From assembly GCA_025061985.1 (NCBI GenBank), contig JANXAW010000032.1, forward strand, positions 1 to 40,084: 40,084 bases of DNA, read 5' to 3'. The translations under genes and the position numbers were made by a program. Under the pieces are notes generated by a model. It made no database searches and was not told where the DNA came from. It saw only the letters and a list, made by a program, of their open reading frames with translations. The DNA comes from Fimbriimonadales bacterium. GTDB taxonomy: Bacteria; Armatimonadota; Fimbriimonadia; Fimbriimonadales; GBS-DC. Each line of letters starts with the position of its first letter. The stretch's first letter is position 1. Below, piece by piece: positions 1-6,447 of this stretch.

Positions 1-160
1 GACAAAGCGGTTTATCGTCAGCAAGACGCCAGCGCTACGAAGATAGCCCGCGCAGGCGGGCTTGGTTTGGAATGATCCCTGACGGCTGAAGCCGTTGCTG
101 TGCAAACGAAGCCGACCTGCGTCGGCTAATCAGCCCGCGTAGGCGGGCTTAGTCTGCACA
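1..160. repeat. Cluster of four short hairpin repeats
   Basis: Four compact inverted repeats follow one another in this non-coding stretch: AGCCCGC/GCGGGCT at 45-62 (loop GCAG), ACGGCT/AGCCGT at 82-95 (loop GA), AGCCGAC/GTCGGCT at 110-127 (loop CTGC) and AGCCCGC/GCGGGCT at 132-149 (loop GTAG). The first and last are the same hairpin with one loop change. They look like REP-type interspersed elements rather than a single terminator; there is no T-tract. No gene is visible from 1 to 238. Confidence 0.6.
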
Positions 161-238
161 GGAACGGCTTTAGTCGTCTCGCTGCTTTCGGGTAGGCGCG
201 GCTCAAAGTGCCTAACCCTCTACTTGTCAGCGGGGAAA

Positions 239-559
239 TCAAACGGGGAACCCAAAGGCGCGGAGCATCTGTTTGCCTTCTTCCGAAATCCGCTCAGGAG
301 TCCACAGCGGGTCAAAGGTGAACTCCACTTGCACATCCTTGACGCCAGGTAAGCTCATCGCGCGGTAGCGGATTTCGTCGGCAAGCATATCGCCCACAGG
401 ACAACCGGGCGAGGTGAGTGTCATCAGGATATACACCTCGCCCTCGTCTGAAACCTTGAGGTCATAGATTAGCCCCAAATCGGCGATGTTCAAAGGGATT
501 TCGGGGTCGTAGATGTCGTGCAGAATTTCCCACACTTGGTCGCGCAGGTTCTCGTTCAC
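239..559 (-). CDS. DUF59/MIP18-family (SufT-like) Fe-S assembly protein
   Basis: A small single-domain protein of about 106 residues of the DUF59 (MIP18/SufT/PaaD-like) family, which helps to assemble or deliver iron-sulfur clusters in the cytoplasm. The family core is clear: DPEIPLNIADLGLIYDL near the N-terminus and TSPGCPVGDMLADEI in the middle, with the cysteine of SPGCP in the conserved position. A GTG at 559 overlaps the htpX stop as GTGA, with GGTGG about 8 nt upstream, so I chose it; a longer start at GTG 571 adds four residues. It is translationally coupled to htpX. No suf or isc genes are nearby, so its client is unknown. Family assignment is firm; the precise role is inferred from the family. 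Confidence 0.85.
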   Translation of the reverse strand: MNENLRDQVWEILHDIYDPEIPLNIADLGLIYDLKVSDEGEVYILMTLTSPGCPVGDMLADEIRYRAMSLPGVKDVQVEFTFDPLWTPERISEEGKQMLRAFGFPV

Positions 560-1419
560 GCGATGCGCCACCCCCGTGCCATGGCTTCCAGGCGGCGGAT
601 GCGCTCGTGCACAGGCGGATGGGTGCTAAACAGCGTCATCAGCCAATCGCCACGCAGCGGGTTCACGATGTACAGGTGGGCAGTGGATGGGCGCGCATGG
701 AAGTTGGGAATCTGGTGCACAGCTGCTTCCAGCTTGCGCAGCGCCGATGCTAGCCCCAGTGGTGTACCCGCAATCTCCGCGCCCACGCGGTCTGCCTCGT
801 ACTCGCGCGCTCGCGAAATCGCAAGCTGAATAATCATCGCCGCCAGCGGCGCCAAAAACAGCATCGCAAACGCGCCGATGGGGTTCGGAGCACTCTCTTC
901 GTCATCGGAGCCGCCGAAGAATAGGGTCTTGTAGTACAGCATCTCCGCCAAGAAGCTGATTGCGCCCGCAATGGTGGCTGCCACTGCCATAATCAACGTG
1001 TCGCGGTTCTTGATGTGCGCCAGTTCGTGCGCAATCACACCCTTTACTTCCTCGTAGTTCATCAGTTGCAGCAGCCCCTGAGTGACGGCAACTACACCGT
1101 TTTGCGGGTTGCGCCCCGTGGCAAACGCATTCGGCTGCGGGTCTGGAACCAAGTAAAGCTTGGGCATTGGCATGTTTGCCCGGCGGGTCATCTCGCGAAG
1201 CATCTGGTAAAGCTCTGGGGCTTCGTGTTCACTCAGCGGCTGCGCCCCCGACACCGCAAGCACCAACTTGTCGCTGAACCAGTAAGAACCAAAGTTTAGT
1301 ATCGCAGCCAGTACCAGCGCGATCAAAAGACCCGCCTGCCCACCTAGCAAGTTTCCTAACCACAGCAACAACGCTGTAAGACCCGCAAGCAATAGCCCCG
1401 TCTTGAACATGTTGAGCAT
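556..1419 (-). CDS. htpX: Membrane zinc metalloprotease HtpX
   Basis: HtpX (M48 family) is a membrane-bound zinc endopeptidase that removes damaged or misfolded membrane proteins. In this 287-residue protein two hydrophobic segments lie in the first 45 residues. The zinc site HELAH is at about 131-135, a second hydrophobic pair follows, and the third-ligand motif REYEAD is near 205-210. The PNAFATGRNP motif before the active site is also typical. Length matches the family. The start is the ATG at 1419, 8 nt after GGAGGG; an upstream TTG at 1425 lies inside that spacing and is unlikely. A TATAAT box sits 23 nt upstream. The stop overlaps the DUF59 gene, so the two form an operon. Confidence 0.95.
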   Translation of the reverse strand: MLNMFKTGLLLAGLTALLLWLGNLLGGQAGLLIALVLAAILNFGSYWFSDKLVLAVSGAQPLSEHEAPELYQMLREMTRRANMPMPKLYLVPDPQPNAFATGRNPQNGVVAVTQGLLQLMNYEEVKGVIAHELAHIKNRDTLIMAVAATIAGAISFLAEMLYYKTLFFGGSDDEESAPNPIGAFAMLFLAPLAAMIIQLAISRAREYEADRVGAEIAGTPLGLASALRKLEAAVHQIPNFHARPSTAHLYIVNPLRGDWLMTLFSTHPPVHERIRRLEAMARGWRIA

Positions 1420-1442
1420 ACGCAATACCCTCCGCGCAGGGA

Positions 1443-1448
1443 ATTATA
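1443..1448 (-). promoter_or_regulatory. -10 promoter element of htpX
   Basis: TATAAT on the minus strand, preceded by TTGG, lies 23 nt upstream of the htpX ATG with GGAGGG in between. The same GGTATAATTC string recurs ahead of two other leftward genes in this window. No convincing -35 hexamer is seen. Confidence 0.6.
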
Positions 1449-1478
1449 CCAATCGGGGGTATGGGAAGTTCCCTTTCT

Positions 1479-1585
1479 CGTCGGTAGGACGCCGACGCTA
1501 CGGCAGAGGCGCATCCCCATGGGCGCCCTGTCAATTTGGGGTAGACGCAGGGGTCTGCCCTTACAGTCGTCGGCGAGACGCCGAC
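1479..1585. repeat. Two hairpin repeats upstream of the isomerase-like gene
   Basis: CGTCGG/CCGACG at 1479-1497 (loop TAGGACG) and GTCGGCG/CGCCGAC at 1569-1585 (loop AGA). The GACGCCGACGCTACG string next to the first resembles GACGCCAGCGCTACG at 25-39, so these look like members of an interspersed family. The rest of 1426-1634 shows no gene. Confidence 0.45.
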
Positions 1586-1634
1586 ACCCCATGAAGCAGG
1601 AACCGCTCCTGGCCGCGCGAATCAAAAAGCCACT

Positions 1635-2474
1635 ATGCACATCGGGTTCTTGACCGCGCCGTTTAGCAACGAACCGCTGGAGCGCGTGTTTGAATTTGCG
1701 CGTCGGCACGGCTTTAAAACGCTGGAGTTGGCGTGTGGCTACGGGCACCCGCACCTGGACTTGGCTCGCCCTGACATAGACACCATCCAACGCCTACGCG
1801 ACCGCACGGGCGTGGGATTGTCGGCAATCGCGTTCTACACAAACAACACGCACCCTGATCTTGCCGAGCGCCAACGCAACAATGAAGGTGTGCGCAAAGC
1901 GATTGATATCGCCCATGCACTAGGCGTGGAGGTCGTCTGCACGCTTGCTGGACACCCCGTGCCTGGCAAGAGCAAGATGCAGACAATAGAGGAAGACTGC
2001 GCTGCTGTGTTCAACCCCTTGTGCGAATACGCGGGCGAAAAGGGGGTCAACATCGCGCTGGAAAACTGGTTTGCTACCAACATCCAAGCATTAGACCATT
2101 GGCAGCGACTGTTTGAAGTCGTGCCTCATCCCAACTTTGGGCTAAACTTTGACCCCTCGCACCTAGTGTGGCAGCAGATCGACTACATCAACGCGGTGTT
2201 TCTGTTTGGCTCGCGCATCTTCCATACGCACGCTAAAGACACAGAGGTGATGCGTACGCGCTTGGAGTTTGTGGGCAATCAAGGTAGCGGCTGGTGGCGG
2301 TATGTGATCCCGGGCTTGGGGCAGGTGCGCTGGGGCGAATACATCGGCGCGTTGCGCCGCGTGGGCTATAACGGCGTGCTTTCAATTGAGCACGAGGACA
2401 GCGCGCTCGGACGCGAGGAGGGCTTCCTGATTGGCAAGCGGTATTTGGAGCAGTTCATCGCGCCAGAGGAGTGA
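1635..2474 (+). CDS. Sugar phosphate isomerase/epimerase-like TIM-barrel protein
   Basis: A 279-residue protein of the xylose-isomerase-like TIM-barrel superfamily (AP endonuclease family 2 fold). These enzymes are metal-dependent and isomerise or epimerise sugars or related polyols; the substrate cannot be read from sequence. Metal-site signatures appear in order: an acidic ALENW, then NFDPSHLVWQ, HTHAKDTE, the WWRYVIPGLGQVRW strand-loop, and LSIEHEDS near the C-terminus. Length is normal and there is no signal peptide, so it is cytosolic. The ATG at 1635 has only a weak ribosome-binding site. It stands alone, divergent from htpX, with no sugar operon around it. Confidence 0.85.
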   Translation: MHIGFLTAPFSNEPLERVFEFARRHGFKTLELACGYGHPHLDLARPDIDTIQRLRDRTGVGLSAIAFYTNNTHPDLAERQRNNEGVRKAIDIAHALGVEVVCTLAGHPVPGKSKMQTIEEDCAAVFNPLCEYAGEKGVNIALENWFATNIQALDHWQRLFEVVPHPNFGLNFDPSHLVWQQIDYINAVFLFGSRIFHTHAKDTEVMRTRLEFVGNQGSGWWRYVIPGLGQVRWGEYIGALRRVGYNGVLSIEHEDSALGREEGFLIGKRYLEQFIAPEE

Positions 2475-2619
2475 GCAAGCAGAGCCTTTGTGAAGGTGTT
2501 TCAGCGAGTGCCTCGCGCTCGCTGGTAGCTAGTGGCTCACAAAAAACGAGCGAGCTGCCACCTCCTCAGCGAGGTTCCTCCCGCTTGCGCGAGGGGAACT
2601 GAACACTTGATCGCGATGA

Positions 2620-2657
2620 GCCCCCCTTTCAAGGGGGGAACCTAAGGGAGGGGGTTC
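2620..2657. repeat. G/C-run palindromic repeat
   Basis: CCCCCCTT-TC-AAGGGGGG at 2621-2638 is an 8-bp-arm hairpin. It is followed by GAACC and then GGTTC, which form a second, nested inverted repeat (2638-2657). The sequence lies between two convergent genes and could end transcription from both, although it has no T-tract. Similar C-run/G-run palindromes are known as interspersed repeats in several phyla (from memory). The rest of 2475-2725 has only a weak AGCGAG/CTCGCT inverted repeat. Confidence 0.5.
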
Positions 2658-2725
2658 AGAAAATCTGCTTTTCGCCCGCGCGCAAAGGCAAGGAAGCGCA
2701 TTCCTGCGCGGCGCCGCAAGCAGCT

Positions 2726-4789
2726 TTATTCAAACGGGTCTTCATCCTCTGACTCTTCTTCGTCATCGAACAAGCTGCCGTCCAGCGGGTCTACTGGCAG
2801 GGCAGTTTCAGGGGCGAGCATTTCGGTTTCCACGCGCCGCGTGGCGACAGGCTTGGGGATTTCGCGCTCGAACACCTCCAGCACCTTATCGGCAGCGGGG
2901 CGAAGGGTAAGGGTTTTGTGCAGAGCAGTGATGATGCGCTCCCGATCCGGCTCGCCGTTGCCGTTCTTTGCCCGCGCAAGCACATCGGCCACGGCGAGGC
3001 GGGTCAGGTTCGGGTTCAGCTGGCGCAGGTTCTCCCAAACAGCGTCTTCCAGTGGCTTGTCTGCTTCGGGTTTGTACCGCTGGAGGCCGTCTTGCCCGCG
3101 CATCACTGCAGGGCGTGGGAAGCGCACAAACACGGGCTGATTGAAGTACGGGTGGCGCACTAGCATCTCGCCGGGCGCAAGTGCGCCGAGCTTCTCTTTC
3201 ACAGCTTCGCCAAAGATGTTGTAGCTGGGCTGCGCGATTTCTTCCATCTCAATACGCCCATAGAGCGAGGTGGAACAGTTGCCCACGACTTGCCGATCCA
3301 CTTGCGAGCGGAACTGTTGCGCCCCGAACAACACCAGCCCTAAGTAGCGCCCGCGGGCGCAGATGTCGCGCAAGGTGCGCAACACATAAGTCTCGCGCTG
3401 GGTGTTGGGCGCATACTGGTTCAGCTCGTCCACCACCACAATCACAGTATCCACGCCGAGGGTGCGCTGCTCCATCCGCTCGCGCAGCTCGGCAACCACA
3501 CGGGTGAAGATTAAATCTTGCGCCTCTGCTGAGAGGTTTGCTACATCGATTACGTAGATGGTACGGTCTTGGAACTTGCCCCACGGTAGGTCAAGGGCAT
3601 TATCGCCCTCACCCACCAGCCCTGCAAAGCGCGTGGTGAGGTTCACCAAGCGGTTCTGGATCTTGCGGATGGTCTCCACTGCGAAGCTGCGCCATTGCTT
3701 CTGGTTCTTGGCTTCCAGAAGTTTCAGCACGGCTTCGAACCAGCGCACCAAGTCGCTGAAACTGTTCACGCGCAGCACGCCAGGGATGCCGCGTGCCCTA
3801 AGGATGTCGGCTTCATCTTCCTCAAATGCGAACTCGCCTGGCTCTATTACACGCTGGCGCAAGAACTGCAAAAAGGCATCAGCTTTGGCGTCCACATCGT
3901 CTTTGTTGAGCAGCACCTCTACATACCGCATCACCTCGCGCATCCCCCACAGCATTGGGTGAACATTATGGCGCAGGTCAGGGTGCGTGCGCAACGTGGC
4001 GAGGTTCACGCGGTCGGGCTTGTAGGGCGCATAGTATTCCACGCGCGGGAAGGGTTTCGGCTCAATGCCCACAGCTTGGTAAATCTTTAGGTCGCGCTCC
4101 GACAGTTGATGGGCAGGCGGTAGGTCTAAAAACAGCAAGTCGCCCCCCTTCACATTGAAGCACACGACTGCCACGCTTTTGGTGGTTTTTTGGAAGATTG
4201 CTGTGAGCAGGAACTGGATGGCACTGGTTTTGGCAGCCAGCCCACTGGCGCCCGTGACATTCAAGTGCCCTGCTTCAGGACCCAACAGAAAGTCTGCGTC
4301 TACATAAATCGGGGCGATGCTGGCGCCGCTCTCATAGACGCCGATGGGGATGCGCCGATGTTCGGGGATTTCGTCGATGCGCAGGGCAATCTGCACGTCT
4401 TGCGCAGTGGCGGAATACACGGGGGCAATCGGCACGGGTTGTACGGGTTGCTCTGGAAAGTGTCGCAGCACAGCGGCTGTGTACACGCGGATCTCAGGGC
4501 GGTCAGTAGGCGGTTGCGAGTCGGGCTTGCCGTCCGCGCCTAAGTAGTCAAACATCGGGCTAGCCACATCATTGTAGCCGTGCCCTTCCGTCACGATGCC
4601 CCACACCTTGCGGTAGCCTGCGTCGACTACAACCAGCGTACCAATCCCTACGGGCGCTTCGGGGGTTGCCCAAAAGTGGAACTGGTAGGCGGTGTTTGGT
4701 TGGCGTTCCGTACCGACCACACGCCCAATCAGTTGGCGCTGTTCAGAGGGCTTGCCCCGCTGGTCGTTTGCCATTGGTTGGGCTGCCAT
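2726..4789 (-). CDS. HerA/FtsK-superfamily ATP-binding protein (DUF87-like)
   Basis: A 687-residue P-loop ATPase of the HerA/FtsK superfamily, probably a DNA-translocating or DNA-associated ATPase. Residues 15-110 form a beta-rich N-terminal region like the HerA barrel. The P-loop at about 179-188 reads VTGASGLAAKTS, a variant of GxxxxGKT. The Walker B strand VIVVVDELN is at about 449-456, followed by an arginine-rich segment and FGAQQ, like the sensor region of this superfamily. The C-terminus is strongly acidic (DDEEESEDEDPFE). I chose the ATG at 4789 because GGGTGAG sits 4 nt upstream; the GTG at 4798 lies inside that ribosome-binding site. No NurA nuclease is adjacent, so a classical HerA-NurA pair is not supported here. 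Confidence 0.75.
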   Translation of the reverse strand: MAAQPMANDQRGKPSEQRQLIGRVVGTERQPNTAYQFHFWATPEAPVGIGTLVVVDAGYRKVWGIVTEGHGYNDVASPMFDYLGADGKPDSQPPTDRPEIRVYTAAVLRHFPEQPVQPVPIAPVYSATAQDVQIALRIDEIPEHRRIPIGVYESGASIAPIYVDADFLLGPEAGHLNVTGASGLAAKTSAIQFLLTAIFQKTTKSVAVVCFNVKGGDLLFLDLPPAHQLSERDLKIYQAVGIEPKPFPRVEYYAPYKPDRVNLATLRTHPDLRHNVHPMLWGMREVMRYVEVLLNKDDVDAKADAFLQFLRQRVIEPGEFAFEEDEADILRARGIPGVLRVNSFSDLVRWFEAVLKLLEAKNQKQWRSFAVETIRKIQNRLVNLTTRFAGLVGEGDNALDLPWGKFQDRTIYVIDVANLSAEAQDLIFTRVVAELRERMEQRTLGVDTVIVVVDELNQYAPNTQRETYVLRTLRDICARGRYLGLVLFGAQQFRSQVDRQVVGNCSTSLYGRIEMEEIAQPSYNIFGEAVKEKLGALAPGEMLVRHPYFNQPVFVRFPRPAVMRGQDGLQRYKPEADKPLEDAVWENLRQLNPNLTRLAVADVLARAKNGNGEPDRERIITALHKTLTLRPAADKVLEVFEREIPKPVATRRVETEMLAPETALPVDPLDGSLFDDEEESEDEDPFE

Positions 4790-4812
4790 TATTCTCACCC
4801 GCTACAGGTTGT

Positions 4813-4818
4813 ATTATA
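4813..4818 (-). promoter_or_regulatory. -10 promoter element of the HerA-like gene
   Basis: TATAAT on the minus strand, preceded by GGG, lies 23 nt upstream of the chosen ATG. TTGCAA, 19 bp further upstream, is a possible but loosely spaced -35 hexamer. Confidence 0.55.
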
Positions 4819-4861
4819 CCCTAAGCCAGTAGCCAAGTTGCAATGCTTGGCTTTTTTCCTT

Positions 4862-4879
4862 CTACAGGAAATCCTGTAG
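4862..4879. promoter_or_regulatory. Palindrome in divergent intergenic region (possible operator)
   Basis: CTACAGGA-AA-TCCTGTAG is an 18-bp inverted repeat with perfect 8-bp arms between two divergent genes. Its short central spacer is more typical of a dimeric repressor site than of a transcript hairpin. It sits upstream of the leftward promoter and about 35-50 nt before the rightward start, so it could control either gene. Confidence 0.4.
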
Positions 4880-4911
4880 TTCCGCGTAAACAGTTGCTTT
4901 GGGGTGTCTGT

Positions 4912-6210
4912 ATGCTGTTTCGCAAGAATCGCGTAGCGCAGTTACTCAAGCAGGCACGGAGCGCCGATTCCGAACAGCGCAAGTCGGCTTGGGAAGAATT
5001 ATGGCGCCTTGAAAACCCTTCTGCGGCAGAGGCGCGTACCGCGCTCGAAGCAGCGCGCGAGTCTTATACTGTCCCAGGGGATGCGATACTTCCTTACGAA
5101 GACTCGCAGGAGCTGCTTATCCACGTCGCCTTAGAAGCGCCTGACCCGTCCTTTGCGCCGATTGTGGCACGCGACTTTGAGCGGTATTCCCCAAAAGCTC
5201 GTGCCGCTGCGTGCAGGCTACTGCTGGCAATTAACATAGGCGAGAGCCTCAATCTGTTACGTGAACTGCTGCTACAGTATGCACCCGCTGGAATTGCCAA
5301 TACAAGCCTAGACCTCAAGACGCAACGGCAAGCGGAACATCTCTTTCCTGATGTGCTGGTGCTGCTGAGCGATCCGCGCGTAGGGATGCTGCGTTTCTCG
5401 CTGGCACAGGAGTGTTTAGAAGCCTTTCGTAATGGATGGTTCTCAGCGCGTCAGTTCGACGACTACGCCTCGCATGTGCTAACTGCCTACCGCGAGGTGG
5501 AAGCGCATCTGTTGCCTCACCAAAACCCAGAGGCGTTGCGCACGATATGGGATAACGAGAAGTACCTTAGGTGGCGCTGGGCAGGTGGCGTGATGCTCGA
5601 CCTGATGGGCTACTTCCCAACCCCAGAGGTTTTGGAAGCCCTCCAGCAAGCCTTGCAGAAGTACACCGACCCATACCTGCTGCTGTATGCAGTGGTGAGC
5701 CTTGTCTGCTACGCAGAGGTTGACCCGCAGGTGATTTACACGGTTGCCGCATGTGCCGAAGCGCGCGAGCAACTGTACGAATGGCTCGAGACCTATGATA
5801 GGCTGGATCTTTTCCCCGCGGAGTTCCGCGAGCAGCGTTGGTTAGCCGAAAGCCAAATGGTAAGCTGGCTCATATTTCCCACCGAGCTGGGGCGTCCGCC
5901 CGACGAGATTGAGTGGATGGGCGCATACCCCGTCCTCACTGAAGAGGGCGAGGCAGAAGTCCACCTGTTTCGCTTCCCCATGGACGATGAACCGTGGGAA
6001 GCGGGGATTGCCGGTCCTTACCTGCTTAGCGAAATCCCCACCACACGTCATTTGGGCGGCACCTTCAGTCAGTTCTACAAGTGGGATGAGTACACGCCTG
6101 AGGAACACGTGGAGCGGATTCTCAGGCTCTTGGGTACAGTGCGGCGTGTTCAGACTCCCGCGGGCGAGCGGATTTTCTGGAGGTTTAGAGCTGACGAGGA
6201 GGAAGCGTGA
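4912..6210 (+). CDS. Helical-repeat (HEAT-like) protein of unknown function
   Basis: A 432-residue protein that I do not recognise as a named family. The first 300 residues are almost entirely helical, with leucine- and alanine-rich pairs such as LLIHVALEAPDPSFAPIVARDF and AAACRLLLAINIGESLNLLRELL. This pattern suggests a HEAT-like solenoid that binds other proteins. The last 110 residues are less regular and rich in aromatic and acidic residues. There is no signal peptide or membrane segment. I prefer the ATG at 4912 (MLFRKNR), with GGGGTG 5 nt upstream, over an ATG at 4843, because the longer form would run through the palindrome. The gene is divergent from the HerA-like ATPase; a shared role is possible but unproven. 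Confidence 0.65.
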   Translation: MLFRKNRVAQLLKQARSADSEQRKSAWEELWRLENPSAAEARTALEAARESYTVPGDAILPYEDSQELLIHVALEAPDPSFAPIVARDFERYSPKARAAACRLLLAINIGESLNLLRELLLQYAPAGIANTSLDLKTQRQAEHLFPDVLVLLSDPRVGMLRFSLAQECLEAFRNGWFSARQFDDYASHVLTAYREVEAHLLPHQNPEALRTIWDNEKYLRWRWAGGVMLDLMGYFPTPEVLEALQQALQKYTDPYLLLYAVVSLVCYAEVDPQVIYTVAACAEAREQLYEWLETYDRLDLFPAEFREQRWLAESQMVSWLIFPTELGRPPDEIEWMGAYPVLTEEGEAEVHLFRFPMDDEPWEAGIAGPYLLSEIPTTRHLGGTFSQFYKWDEYTPEEHVERILRLLGTVRRVQTPAGERIFWRFRADEEEA

Positions 6211-6253
6211 AGGTTTTTCTCAGGCAGGCGAATGCTTGCGCATAACACACAAC

Positions 6254-6268
6254 CTGCGCGAGACGCAG
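6254..6268. repeat. Short hairpin related to the 1569-1585 repeat
   Basis: CTGCG-CGAGA-CGCAG followed by ACACC. The hairpin at 1569-1585 has the same GCGAGACGC centre and the same ACACC flank but different, still paired arm bases. The gap 6211-6447 holds no other recognisable feature except the rtcB promoter. Confidence 0.35.
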
Positions 6269-6425
6269 ACACCGTTTGCGCTTGTGCACGCTTACTGGGG
6301 CAGCCTGAGTGGTAGGTGCCCAAACAAGAAGCGTAAGCACCACGCACGCTCTTCGGGAAAGCACGCTGCCCTAAGGCAAACCCCGACGCTGCATTCATCG
6401 TACCCGCGTGAAGCCCCGCAGCAGG

Positions 6426-6431
6426 TATACT
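6426..6431 (+). promoter_or_regulatory. -10 promoter element of rtcB
   Basis: TATACT preceded by AGG, 16 nt before the rtcB ATG. A strong ribosome-binding site, GGGGGAGAGG, fills the short leader. No good -35 hexamer is seen. Confidence 0.6.
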
Positions 6432-6447
6432 TTACGGGGGAGAGGTT

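Noticed and set aside
6211-6447. A riboswitch or tRNA in the gap before rtcB.
   Set aside because: No cloverleaf or known aptamer core was found; only a short repeat hairpin and the rtcB promoter can be supported.
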